Source: an uncultured Clostridia bacterium
Lineage (GTDB): Bacteria > Bacillota > Clostridia > Oscillospirales > Acutalibacteraceae
Direction of reading: 5' to 3'
Assembly: GCA_945912145.1 (NCBI GenBank)
Contig: CAMEBF010000014.1
Coordinates: 1-57,441, forward strand
Length of the DNA stretch: 57,441 nt
Shown here: piece after piece, positions 20,040-28,464 of the stretch
Layout: every line of letters begins with the position of its first letter
Position numbering within the stretch: position 1 is the stretch's first letter
Program-made: the position numbers and the translations under genes
Notes under the pieces: model-generated
What the model saw: only the letters and a program-made list of their open reading frames with translations
Told to the model about the DNA's origin: nothing
The model's database searches: none

Positions 20040-20516
20040 GTGACTGATTTTGAAAAGCTTTTCAATGAAAACCGAGAATTCATTTTCAAATATCTGATAA
20101 AAATGACACGGGATATTACGCTATCCGAAGAGTTGACACAAGAAACCTTTTTTCGTGCATATATGAACTATGCTTCTCTGCGAGACAAGGATAAAGCATC
20201 CGTGTGGCTCTGCCAAATTGCAAAGAATACATATTTTGCGTGGTATAACGAACAAAAGAAAAAAGATTCTCTCGACGATCCTGAAGTGGCAAGCAGCGAT
20301 GTAAGCATAGAAGATGCCTTTGTTCAAAAAGAACTTTCCCAAAAAGCATTACATTGCTTGCACGAATTAGAAGAGCCGTACAAAGAAGTATTTATGCTTT
20401 CTGTCTTTAGCGGTTTCTCGTTAAAAGACATTAGCTCGATCTTCGGAAAAAGTGAAAGCTGGGCACGAGTTACATTTTACCGTGCCAAGCAAAAACTATT
20501 AGAAAGAATGAGGTAA
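20040..20516 (+). CDS. ECF-type RNA polymerase sigma factor
   Basis: This 158-residue protein directs RNA polymerase to alternative promoters. Region 2 is at the N-terminus (ITLSEELTQETFFRAYMNYASL) and region 4 at the C-terminus (FSGFSLKDISSIFGKSESWARVTFYRAKQKL), with no region 1 or 3, as in extracytoplasmic-function factors. The start is GTG at 20040. The gene ends four bases before its anti-sigma gene, so it is probably held inactive at the membrane until a signal arrives. Confidence 0.93.
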   Translation: MTDFEKLFNENREFIFKYLIKMTRDITLSEELTQETFFRAYMNYASLRDKDKASVWLCQIAKNTYFAWYNEQKKKDSLDDPEVASSDVSIEDAFVQKELSQKALHCLHELEEPYKEVFMLSVFSGFSLKDISSIFGKSESWARVTFYRAKQKLLERMR

Positions 20517-20520
20517 CGAT

Positions 20521-21150
20521 ATGAATTGTAACATTGTTAAGGATTTGATCCCACTGTACATTGACGGATGTTGCAGTGAGGAAAGCGAAAAGGTTGTTGA
20601 AGAACATATTAGAGATTGCGACGATTGCAAGAGACTTCTTGAAGATATGAAATCGTCCTCCGATATTATCACGGTTTCAGAGTCACCAAAAACTTTCAGC
20701 AAGCTTAACGATTGGAAGGCTTCTGTTTTACAGTCGGTTTTGTTGTTTCTTTCATTTGCTTTGATTACCGTTGGCGTTGCCCTAGAGGCAAGAACATCAT
20801 CGGTTATTGGAAATGGTTTTTGGGCGTTGAATCTCGTTATTCCGGCAACCGGATTTATGCTTTCTTTGGCAAACTGGTATTTTATAAGAGTTTATAAAAA
20901 CAGAAAATGTTTTTCCAATTATTCTTTAATTGCAACACTTGGCATTACATTAAGTGCTTATATATGGTCGGGTTTCCATTACGAAATTAATCTTTTTGAC
21001 CTATTTACAGGAAATGATTTTGCTAATGTTTTAGAAATTCTGCACGCATTATTACTTCTAAATGGAATCGGCATATTGTTGACGGTTGTATTCTGCACTT
21101 TATCCAAAATACTCTCAAACCAATACGCAAAGATGTTGGGGAAAGAGTAA
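20521..21150 (+). CDS. Zinc-finger anti-sigma factor with membrane helices
   Basis: The 209-residue protein begins with the anti-sigma zinc-binding domain: a cysteine pair region, then H-x3-C-x2-C in EEHIRDCDDCKRLL. About four membrane helices follow from residue 70 (SVLLFLSFALITVGVAL and others). It should bind the ECF sigma upstream and release it on an envelope signal. The two genes are clearly co-transcribed. Confidence 0.88.
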   Translation: MNCNIVKDLIPLYIDGCCSEESEKVVEEHIRDCDDCKRLLEDMKSSSDIITVSESPKTFSKLNDWKASVLQSVLLFLSFALITVGVALEARTSSVIGNGFWALNLVIPATGFMLSLANWYFIRVYKNRKCFSNYSLIATLGITLSAYIWSGFHYEINLFDLFTGNDFANVLEILHALLLLNGIGILLTVVFCTLSKILSNQYAKMLGKE

Positions 21151-21159
21151 GGTGATTAT

Positions 21160-21864
21160 ATGAAAAAAGCAATATCAATTTTGATGTGCGTACTATTATC
21201 ACTGACAATACTGTATCCTGCAGGCGTAGTCATAACAGCGTGTTTCGGATATAGCTTTGAACTTATCAGTATTTCGGCTTTTGCGATCGCTATTGCTGTA
21301 TTATCCGTTTGTATAGTTATACTCGACCTTGTTTTCAAAAACCAACTTGAAAGCAAAATGGTACAGATTCTATCGGCTATTATAACGCCATTATCTTTAA
21401 TCAATGCTGTTTTCTATATTTTTGAGTGTCCCCAAATATGGGTGATTGCAAGTGTCTTGCTTTCTGCTGGATGTTGCTGCCACTTAACGGTTAAATACGG
21501 CAAACCCATGGTACTCAAAGTTGTCGCATTGGTTTTGTCTGCACTAATGATTTTGCCTATTTGTTTTTTCAGTTTTATTGCCTTAATTTCCGGCAACATT
21601 GGTCAAAACACAGTTGTACAAACTGTTGAATCTCCGAGTGGAAAATACTACGCTCAAGTTATTGACAGCGACCAAGGTGCTCTTGGCGGAGATACCCTAG
21701 TTGATGTTTATAAGAAAAGCAGAATCAACTTAATTCTTTTCAAAATCGAAAAGAAACCTCAAAGAGTCTATTGGGGTGAATGGGGCGAATTCAACAATAT
21801 GCAGATTCACTGGAAAGACGATAATTGCTTGGTAATCAACTCGGTTGAATATGAAATAGAATAA
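21160..21864 (+). CDS. Polytopic membrane protein with a DUF5412-like C-terminal domain
   Basis: The 234-residue product has four or five hydrophobic helices in its first 140 residues, then a soluble domain with ESPSGKYYAQVIDSDQGALG and a WGEW segment, which resembles DUF5412. It starts nine bases after the anti-sigma gene and is probably the third gene of that operon, perhaps sensing or responding to envelope stress. Its stop (TAA) overlaps the ATG of the first RHS fragment by one base. Confidence 0.75.
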   Translation: MKKAISILMCVLLSLTILYPAGVVITACFGYSFELISISAFAIAIAVLSVCIVILDLVFKNQLESKMVQILSAIITPLSLINAVFYIFECPQIWVIASVLLSAGCCCHLTVKYGKPMVLKVVALVLSALMILPICFFSFIALISGNIGQNTVVQTVESPSGKYYAQVIDSDQGALGGDTLVDVYKKSRINLILFKIEKKPQRVYWGEWGEFNNMQIHWKDDNCLVINSVEYEIE

Positions 21865-22322
21865 TGCGAGAAAATACCGCAAGTAATATGGGAGCATTTT
21901 GTACGGGAACAGCCGAAGAAGATACAACGGGTATGATTCCCGAAGAGGAGACGACGGAAGTACCGTTTGTTTCACTGTGTCCGTGCGCCGATTGTCCGGA
22001 GTGGGAATGTTCATGTGAATGTGAAAATGAGGAAGTCTGCACCTGCATTCAGTGTAAGCGATCCTACCGCACCGTTGAGGACGAAAGCGGCAATGTGCTT
22101 GCAGAGGAATCCTTTGACGGCGAGAAGACCATGCGGACGCAAAATACTTATACTTCGGACGGCAATCACCCGGCGTCATCTATTGACACATCGGGGAATA
22201 TTGTGTATTATGTATATGATGAAGCAGGATTTTTAGATTCCATGTCGAGCGGCGATATGGAAGTGCTGTTTGATTATGATGCGCGGGGGGGGGATTGCGG
22301 AAAATGGACTCCAAATCCTTAA
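21864..22322 (+). pseudogene. RHS/YD-repeat protein fragment, broken at a G tract
   Basis: The 152-residue reading frame is an internal piece of an RHS/WapA-like protein. It has a cysteine-rich segment (nine Cys in 26 residues starting at CPCADCPEWEC) and then YD-type repeats (TYTSDGNHPASSIDTSGNIV, VYYVYDEAGFLDSM, VLFDYDARG). It has no signal peptide or N-terminal domain. RHS similarity ends at a run of nine G (22285-22293), after which the frame closes. One more G would join it to the small membrane ORF that follows. Its ATG overlaps the previous stop, which may be coincidence. Confidence 0.75.
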
Positions 22323-22585
22323 AAATATTTAAAACAATTTTTTATATTCTATTATTAATTAGTTTGTGTTACTATTCTTGTTGTTTTATAAGAAAGATAT
22401 ACTATAATGGCGACTTGGCAAATTCTATTTTTAGTCATATAACCGTTTGTATATTAACTGCTTTGTCAATGATTTATTGGGGGAAATCATTTAAATATAA
22501 AATATTTAAAATTATTTTATTTGTCGCGACATCAATACTGATTTGTATTCCTGCGATTTATATTATATTGACAATTTTTGCATAG
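22304..22585 (+). CDS. Small membrane protein, possible orphan immunity protein
   Basis: This 93-residue product (frame also open from a TTG at 22295) has three hydrophobic segments: IFKTIFYILLLISLCYYS, ITVCILTALSMIYW and IILFVATSILICIPAIYIIL. The DNA is very AT-rich compared with the RHS core on either side. Its position between two RHS fragments, like the other partner genes of the array, suggests an immunity gene whose toxin tip has been lost. No family is recognised. Confidence 0.5.
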   Translation: MDSKSLKIFKTIFYILLLISLCYYSCCFIRKIYYNGDLANSIFSHITVCILTALSMIYWGKSFKYKIFKIILFVATSILICIPAIYIILTIFA

Positions 22586-22621
22586 TATTTTTATAATAAT
22601 ATATATTAAAATTATATAAAA

Positions 22622-23887
22622 CTGTTAGACAAACGCGATAATAATAACAAAACGCTCTCCTATAACGAAATCGGGAATGCCCCATCGTTCAACGGTGCAA
22701 CATTTACATGGAACGCAGGAAGACAGCTGGAAAGCAGTCAGAACGGGAATGACCGTTATCGATATCATTACAATGAAAACGGTTATTTGTCGCGTATTGA
22801 TATGTATGATGAAGATACCGACAGCTATCCCGGCGGCTATGTCTTTGCTTGGGACGGAAATCGCCTTGTTTCCCGCAGCATCGTTTACTACGAACCGTAT
22901 ACCGAAGTCATGACGGCTCGCATCCTGTATGATACGGACGGCGAAGCACTCGGTTTCCATTTGATTTCTGATATGGATGGTATGAACGGCGTAGTCGGGA
23001 TTTATCTGTATCGGAAGAATCTCCAGGGCGACGTCACGCATATCATGAAGTCGGACGGCTCAATTGTAGGCACATATGAGTATGACGCATGGGGTAAGAT
23101 TATCAATCTCAGCTCGCTGACAACCATAGCCAGAGTCAACCCGTTCCGCTACCGCGGCTACTATTACGATAACGAATCAGGCTTATACTACCTCAACAGC
23201 CGCTACTATAACCCCGAATGGGGCAGATTTATCAATGCGGACGGATATGTTTCTACCGATCAAGATATCAACGGAAATAACATGTTTGTCTACTGTGGAA
23301 ATAATCCTGTTAATCGTTCTGATCCAAGCGGTATGTTCTGGAAAGAAATTGGAAACTGTATAAAAAATGCATGGGATCGTGTAACGACTTTTGCAAGCAA
23401 TACGTTTGGTTCAGGTCGTTCAACATCGGTAACTATTTCAAAATTCGAAGTGGAATACCTACCTGATCCGTTTCCTATTACTGCAAAAACAGGTACTAAG
23501 ACCACACAAACCATATTTAAGCATGGAAATTTCTCAAAACCAGTATTTGCGTATGCGAAAATAGATGCAGAGCATTTAATAAAATCATCTTCGGTTGGTA
23601 TTAAAATAAACATAGCAAAATTTACATTAGATATCAGCTTAGGACTTGATAACACAGGCATTTACGGTTCAATGGCAAACGGTGATACAACAAATAGTTT
23701 TGGTATAAAAGCTAATTTATCAGAACTTAAGATTGGATTTGAACATTCTACAGCGATTAAGTGGGATAATACAACCGAAACAACTTATAACAATGTAAGC
23801 ATTAGTGGATGGTCAATTGCTGCGGCATATATTTTTGCTACTGCAGGTCAACCAATGCCGTCACCATCGTATGCATACGGAACTTAG
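22622..23887 (+). CDS. RHS fragment 1: core plus beta-rich C-terminal tip
   Basis: The RHS-like frame runs from 22622 (stop upstream at 22607) with no ATG in an obvious translation start context; the first candidates are TTG 22787 and ATG 22802. YD repeats are followed by the conserved RHS core (GDVTHIMKSDGS, NPFRYRGYYYDNESGLYY, GRFINADG at 23239). The tip starts near 23245 and, after the usual CGNNPVNRSDPSGM link, is rich in beta strands and Ser/Thr/Gly (SVGIKINIAKFTLDISLGL, SFGIKANLSELKIGF). It contains no catalytic motif that I recognise; an amphipathic-strand, membrane-acting domain is a guess. A two-helix membrane protein follows 14 bases later. Confidence 0.7.
   Translation: MLDKRDNNNKTLSYNEIGNAPSFNGATFTWNAGRQLESSQNGNDRYRYHYNENGYLSRIDMYDEDTDSYPGGYVFAWDGNRLVSRSIVYYEPYTEVMTARILYDTDGEALGFHLISDMDGMNGVVGIYLYRKNLQGDVTHIMKSDGSIVGTYEYDAWGKIINLSSLTTIARVNPFRYRGYYYDNESGLYYLNSRYYNPEWGRFINADGYVSTDQDINGNNMFVYCGNNPVNRSDPSGMFWKEIGNCIKNAWDRVTTFASNTFGSGRSTSVTISKFEVEYLPDPFPITAKTGTKTTQTIFKHGNFSKPVFAYAKIDAEHLIKSSSVGIKINIAKFTLDISLGLDNTGIYGSMANGDTTNSFGIKANLSELKIGFEHSTAIKWDNTTETTYNNVSISGWSIAAAYIFATAGQPMPSPSYAYGT
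23018..23244 (+). repeat. RHS core repeat, copy 1 (partial)
   Basis: This 227-base segment (encoding NLQGDVTHIM through GRFINADG) is nearly identical to parts of 24762-25276, 26673-27187 and 28465-28967. Upstream of 23018 this copy diverges sharply from the other three, marking a mosaic boundary. Confidence 0.88.
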
Positions 23888-23901
23888 AAAAGGAGTAGAA
23901 A

Positions 23902-24510
23902 ATGTTTTTTGTAATAATTAGAATTGTTTTTTGGGGCATAGCTTTCATTATCAGCTTTCTTTTGATAAGAAAATCGCGATTAATTCATAAACGTCGATGG
24001 TCAATTATTGCCTTTGTTTTTGCAATTATACTGACAACAATTTCTGCGTTGATACCAATAGAAAATGCTTTAATAACGTTTGCGTCACCAGAATCCGCGT
24101 ATCATTACAATAATTCCGGAAACGTGAAGTTGATTGTAGATGGAGAAAAGACAGATTTTGTGGTAGGTGCAAAGGGTGATGCAGATGTTTATTTGATTAT
24201 TCCGAAATCAGGCGATGGATGGAAATTGGGCATGGGGTTAAACACAAAGAGGGTTTTTCAAACAATATCTAATGGCATTATAATTTATGTGTACCAATAC
24301 AAAAATACTAATGATTATTATATTACGGTATTGGACACCAATGGTGGGGCAATAGATATAACGGATAATCATAATTCTGAATTTAAATATTTAGAGAAAA
24401 TCAATAGTACACTTGACAAGACATTTTACAATTACTACGCTTACATAAACAATTTTGATAATCAATATGCCTTAACTGTGAATGGGAATACAATTAAAAT
24501 TCCTAACTGA
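23902..24510 (+). CDS. Two-helix membrane protein, putative immunity to tip 1
   Basis: The 202-residue product has two membrane helices (residues about 2-22 and 34-54), then an extracytoplasmic domain of about 140 residues rich in Asn, Asp and Tyr. A good AAAGGAG site precedes the ATG. It sits 14 bases downstream of the beta-rich RHS tip, the usual place of a cognate immunity gene, and the AT-rich composition matches that tip. An immunity protein facing the outside would fit a toxin acting at the envelope. This is inference from position. Confidence 0.6.
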   Translation: MFFVIIRIVFWGIAFIISFLLIRKSRLIHKRRWSIIAFVFAIILTTISALIPIENALITFASPESAYHYNNSGNVKLIVDGEKTDFVVGAKGDADVYLIIPKSGDGWKLGMGLNTKRVFQTISNGIIIYVYQYKNTNDYYITVLDTNGGAIDITDNHNSEFKYLEKINSTLDKTFYNYYAYINNFDNQYALTVNGNTIKIPN

Positions 24511-24543
24511 CCATGACGTGAAATAAAAAAGCACTATTCCAGC

Positions 24544-24651
24544 AAGCATCGCATTTTGGGTACAAAAGACAGTTGGTTGGGATACTCCCAACCGAATAAA
24601 GGTTTCAGGAATATTCCTGACAAATGCCATGGAATCATAAAGGCGATGCTT
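24544..24651. repeat. Nested inverted repeats at the junction of RHS units 1 and 2
   Basis: An outer pair AAGCATCGC (24544-24552) and GCGATGCTT (24643-24651) encloses two hairpins: GGTTGGGA-TAC-TCCCAACC (24575-24593) and the palindrome TCAGGAATATTCCTGA (24605-24620). The whole can fold as a branched structure between the first immunity gene and the next RHS fragment. Its role is unknown. Confidence 0.7.
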
Positions 24652-25943
24652 ACTGTGTTCCCGGTGTAGTCAATACACAAACGCCGCTTCAGACGATCAC
24701 CTATACCTACGGAGATACAAACTGGAAAGACAAGCTGACGGCGTATAACGGCAAGACGATTACGTATGATGCGATTGGGAATCCGCTGACCTACGACGGC
24801 AAGAGCTTTTCCTGGCTCGGCAGACGGCTGATGATGTATAACAGCGCTTCGGCGGTCACGAACTATACCTATAATGCGGACGGCATCAGAACCTCGAAGA
24901 ACGTAGGCGGAACAAAAACCGAGTTTTTCCTGAACGGCAGCACCGTTTTGGCGCAGAAAACCGGTAGTACTGTCATGCCTTTCTATTACGATGCCAACGG
25001 TACGCGAATCGCGTTCAAGTATAACGGCACGATGTACTATTATGTCTACAATCTCCAGGGCGACGTCACGCATATCATGAAGTCGGACGGTTCTATTGTC
25101 GGCACATATGAGTATGACGCATGGGGCAAAATTACCAATCTCAGCTCGCTGACAACCATAGCCGGAGTCAATCCGTTCCGCTACCGCGGTTACTATTACG
25201 ATAACGAATCGGGATTGTACTATCTCAACAGCCGCTATTATAACCCCGAATGGGGAAGATTTATCAATGCGGATGGGATAGTTATAACATATGATTCTAT
25301 TTGCAATCTCAATCTCTTTGCTTACTGTGGAAATAATCCTATAAATAGAGAAGATTCGACAGGACTTTTCTTCACAGAGTTGCGTAGTTTTATCAAGAAA
25401 GTAAATCATTCTCTTCAACCAATTTGGACTCCAAGTGTTGTGTATGATTCAACTGTTACTGGTATTACTGCAGCAATGGAATCGCTATCTAAAACTCTAG
25501 AGTTAACTATAAAGACCGCACAAAAACCATCTAATATTGGCGCTGGAACCTTTGCAAAGCAATGTAAATATGAACTAAAATTAGTATCTAAATTTAATAA
25601 AATAAGTTCTAATATTTTAAAAGTACTTTCGTATGGTGCTATTGTAATAGATGTCGGAATGGGGATTTGTGATAATATTGAAAATGGTTCGTCATTGAAA
25701 AAAACAGTTTCAGATGCTTTAGTGGATACTTTGATTTCTGGTGGGAGTATGTGGGTTGCTGGTTCTATTGGAGGGAAAATCGGTGCGCTTGTTGGCTCTT
25801 TTTGCCCTGTTGCAGGAACAGTAGTTGGATATTGTGCGGGATTCGCATTTGGTATTGGATTGGGATATGTAACAGATATTGTATCAATAAATGGACATTC
25901 TGCTCGTTTTTGGTTAAAAAAGAAGGTTGGTGATTTATGGTGA
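24624..25943 (+). CDS. RHS fragment 2: core plus glycine-zipper membrane tip
   Basis: The 439-residue frame begins at an ATG without a clear Shine-Dalgarno site, just after a TGA. RHS similarity starts near TPLQTITYTYGD, then the core runs to GRFINADG (25276). The tip has a helical stretch and a hydrophobic glycine-rich C-terminus (LISGGSMWVAGSIGGKIG, VVGYCAGFAFGIGLGYVTD), with GxxxG-like zippers. Such glycine-zipper segments occur in pore-forming tips of LXG/polymorphic toxins, so a membrane pore is the likely mode of action. The next gene overlaps its stop by seven bases. Confidence 0.72.
   Translation: MPWNHKGDAYCVPGVVNTQTPLQTITYTYGDTNWKDKLTAYNGKTITYDAIGNPLTYDGKSFSWLGRRLMMYNSASAVTNYTYNADGIRTSKNVGGTKTEFFLNGSTVLAQKTGSTVMPFYYDANGTRIAFKYNGTMYYYVYNLQGDVTHIMKSDGSIVGTYEYDAWGKITNLSSLTTIAGVNPFRYRGYYYDNESGLYYLNSRYYNPEWGRFINADGIVITYDSICNLNLFAYCGNNPINREDSTGLFFTELRSFIKKVNHSLQPIWTPSVVYDSTVTGITAAMESLSKTLELTIKTAQKPSNIGAGTFAKQCKYELKLVSKFNKISSNILKVLSYGAIVIDVGMGICDNIENGSSLKKTVSDALVDTLISGGSMWVAGSIGGKIGALVGSFCPVAGTVVGYCAGFAFGIGLGYVTDIVSINGHSARFWLKKKVGDLW
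24762..25276 (+). repeat. RHS core repeat, copy 2
   Basis: This 515-base segment matches 26673-27187 over its full length with few differences, and 28465-28967 with one more divergent block. It encodes TYDAIGNPLTYDG through GRFINADG. Sequence after 25276 is unique. Confidence 0.9.
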
Positions 25944-26602
25944 ATGAGAACCAATTAAAGGCATTTTTGATGCATAATTTTCAACCATTGAGCAAGAAAA
26001 ACTGTATAGAATCGGTATTGATTGTATGGTTTTTGAGCGTTTTCTTATGTATCTTTAATGAGGCGAAAACGATTCTGTATGGGGTATTTATCGCCGATGT
26101 CGTGATAACTGTGTTTTCTCTGATTTTGATGTTGGGTTTCAGGAAATCCGTAGTCGCCGTTTTTTTGTTTGACGGTGTTTCGTCGCTATATCAGTCGGTG
26201 CTGTTTAATATATTTTCATACTCACTATTGATCTTTTGTGATCCGAAAAAGCAATCGCTCGCTGTGGTTTTCCCTATTCTTTTCCTAATCGGCATATTCG
26301 GTTCTTCTTTGCTCATTTTTTACCAAATCAGAAACGGAACCTATTCCAAAAAAAAGATTTTGAAAAGCCCCGTAACTGCAATATCTGTTTTTGTTGCGTT
26401 AGTCGGTATTATATTCTCAAGGGTTTTTCTGAAAAGCATTTCGCAAAGTATAATGCTTCCGATTATTTCTGCTATTTTTTTGCTTATATCCATGATTTTT
26501 ACCATAGGGATCGGATACTTCATCCGAATTTTTATCTATCAAAAGCTGAAAAAGCAAAACGATCCGGAATTACAGATTCTGTTTCAAAATGACGATTCTT
26601 AA
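25937..26602 (+). CDS. Polytopic membrane protein, putative immunity to tip 2
   Basis: The 221-residue protein has about six predicted membrane helices (for example SVLIVWFLSVFLCIF, IADVVITVFSLILML, SIMLPIISAIFLLISMIF) and a short charged C-terminus. Its ATG overlaps the stop of the glycine-zipper tip gene (ATGGTGA), so the two are translationally coupled. A membrane-embedded partner beside a predicted pore-forming tip fits toxin/immunity logic. No family is recognised. Confidence 0.65.
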   Translation: MVNENQLKAFLMHNFQPLSKKNCIESVLIVWFLSVFLCIFNEAKTILYGVFIADVVITVFSLILMLGFRKSVVAVFLFDGVSSLYQSVLFNIFSYSLLIFCDPKKQSLAVVFPILFLIGIFGSSLLIFYQIRNGTYSKKKILKSPVTAISVFVALVGIIFSRVFLKSISQSIMLPIISAIFLLISMIFTIGIGYFIRIFIYQKLKKQNDPELQILFQNDDS

Positions 26603-26672
26603 AGGTTGAATAAAAAAATGCTTCTTCTGCCGCTTTATTGCCGTATGTCATGCGACCGAATGCAAAACATCT

Positions 26673-27187
26673 ACGTATGATGCGATTGGTAATCCGCTGA
26701 CCTACGACGGCAAGACCTTTTCATGGCTCGGCAGACGGCTGATGACGTATAACAGCGGTTCGACAGTTACGAACTATACCTACAATGCGGACGGCATCAG
26801 AACTACAAAGACCGTAGGTGGAACGAAAACCGAGTTTTTCCTGAACGGCAGCACCGTTTTGGCACAGAAAACCGGTAGTACTGTCATGCCTTTCTATTAC
26901 GATGCCAACGGTACGCGAATTGCGTTCAAGTATAACGGCACGATGTACTATTATGTCTACAATCTCCAGGGCGATGTCACGCATATTATGAAGTCGGACG
27001 GCTCTATTGTAGGCACATATGAGTATGACGCATGGGGCAAAATTACCAATCTCAGCTCTCTGACAACCATAGCCGGAGTCAACCCGTTCCGCTACCGCGG
27101 CTACTATTACGATAACGAATCAGGATTGTACTACCTCAACAGCCGCTATTATAACCCCGAATGGGGAAGATTTATCAATGCGGACGG
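26673..27187 (+). repeat. RHS core repeat, copy 3
   Basis: This copy has the same 515-base length as copy 2 and is almost identical to it. The boundary at 26673 is abrupt: sequence immediately upstream is unrelated to that of copy 2. Unique tip sequence begins at 27188. Confidence 0.9.
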
Positions 27188-27731
27188 TATTATTGGGGAA
27201 ACAGGAAATATTCATTCCTATAATTTATATGCGTATTGTTTTGATAACCCTGTTTTACTAACAGATTCAGATGGCTATTGTCCTTATAACGGCACGGCAG
27301 CAGATTTTCATAGAATGGAGCAAGGACTTCCGTCGTTGGATTGTATCTGTTCTTCAAACAATCTATTAGTTTTTAATAAAATCAATCCTAATGATTATGA
27401 TGATGATTCTTTATACGAAAATAACTCGCAATTAAGAGGAAGAGATGCAAAACGAAGAGAAAAAAAGCAAATAAGTGATGCATTTGGAAACGACCGAAGC
27501 CAACGAGAGCAAAAATCAAGAGATTTGCATGATTCAAAAAAAGGTAAACGCAATGATAATAATGTTCCGTTTGGAAAACTAAAAAATGGCGATGTTTGGG
27601 ATATTGCTGTCCTAACAGGGTGTGGTATAGCAGTTGTTTGGATAATTGTGAATGATTCGACAGGAATTGGAGTAGCTGATGATGTTCTTTTGTCTGCATT
27701 TATTCCTATTATCAAGGAGGTTCTTGTCTGA
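26742..27731 (+). CDS. RHS fragment 3: core plus charged tip with one hydrophobic segment
   Basis: RHS homology begins at 26673, but the first ATG in frame is 26742, with no ribosome binding site before it. After the core (ending GRFINADG at 27187) the tip carries an Asp/Asn-rich part, a very basic and acidic stretch (GRDAKRREKKQISDAFG, REQKSRDLHDSKKGKRND) and a hydrophobic end (VLTGCGIAVVWIIV, then TGIGVADDVLL). The closing motif resembles the ends of several polymorphic toxins, but I see no catalytic signature. Its stop overlaps the TPR gene by one base. Confidence 0.68.
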   Translation: MTYNSGSTVTNYTYNADGIRTTKTVGGTKTEFFLNGSTVLAQKTGSTVMPFYYDANGTRIAFKYNGTMYYYVYNLQGDVTHIMKSDGSIVGTYEYDAWGKITNLSSLTTIAGVNPFRYRGYYYDNESGLYYLNSRYYNPEWGRFINADGIIGETGNIHSYNLYAYCFDNPVLLTDSDGYCPYNGTAADFHRMEQGLPSLDCICSSNNLLVFNKINPNDYDDDSLYENNSQLRGRDAKRREKKQISDAFGNDRSQREQKSRDLHDSKKGKRNDNNVPFGKLKNGDVWDIAVLTGCGIAVVWIIVNDSTGIGVADDVLLSAFIPIIKEVLV

Positions 27732-28459
27732 TGTCTATGAACAATTCATATGAAAATGCTGAAATCCTATATGAGCAAGAAGATTTTTTGCAGGCGTTGC
27801 ATATGTTCGAGAATTTAGAGGATTTTCAAACGAACGCAGATATTCAAAATTATATCGGGTGTTGTTTGCTCAATTTAGAGCGGTATTCAGAGGCAATTTC
27901 CATATTCAAGAAGCTTATCAGCCAATATCCCGAATGGGGCAGACCCGTATATAATTTGGGTAGAGTTTATTTGAAACAAGGTGATTGTCGAAGAGCTTTT
28001 GCATTTTTTCAGAAAGCTGTGCAGATCAATTCTCATGATGCGGACGCATATTACTATCTTGGCGTCTATTATGAAAGAATGGAAGATTTTCATCGTGCCG
28101 TTAGCTGTTATCAAAAGGCGATAGCTATTGCACCGGATGAATTTGAGCCACATATGGGGTTGGCCAACTGTTACGATCGAATGCACAACCAACAACAGGC
28201 ACTATCGGAATCGCGAACGGCATTCCAACTGTTTGATTGTCCCGATACTTTATATAACTACACACGTTGTTTGGTTCTGTCAAAGGAATACAAAACTGCG
28301 TTTGATCTATTGCAGCAACATGATGTTGCTGATTGTGATGATGAGGGCTTGTTGATGAATTTATTTTACACTGCTAAGAAAATAGAAGCTCATGACGTAT
28401 GTTTAAAATGTGCAAAAAAAATCCCCGAGAATCAATTGTCAAAATTTATCATCGAATGA
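27731..28459 (+). CDS. TPR protein, putative immunity to tip 3
   Basis: The 242-residue product is an all-helical tetratricopeptide-repeat solenoid of about five repeats (for example GRPVYNLGRVYLKQGDCRRA, DADAYYYLGVYYERMEDFHR), with no signal peptide or membrane helix, so it should be cytoplasmic. AAGGAGG lies ten bases before the ATG, inside the end of the tip gene, and the start overlaps the tip stop (TGATG). That tight coupling marks it as the tip's partner. A TPR protein as an immunity factor is less common than small soluble or membrane ones. Confidence 0.68.
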   Translation: MSMNNSYENAEILYEQEDFLQALHMFENLEDFQTNADIQNYIGCCLLNLERYSEAISIFKKLISQYPEWGRPVYNLGRVYLKQGDCRRAFAFFQKAVQINSHDADAYYYLGVYYERMEDFHRAVSCYQKAIAIAPDEFEPHMGLANCYDRMHNQQQALSESRTAFQLFDCPDTLYNYTRCLVLSKEYKTAFDLLQQHDVADCDDEGLLMNLFYTAKKIEAHDVCLKCAKKIPENQLSKFIIE

Positions 28460-28464
28460 TGTAA

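Noticed and set aside
19253-20040. Possible chromosomal origin upstream of rpmH
   Set aside because: No DnaA box of the TTATCCACA type, no dnaA or dnaN, and the region has promoters, a tRNA and inverted repeats of another kind.
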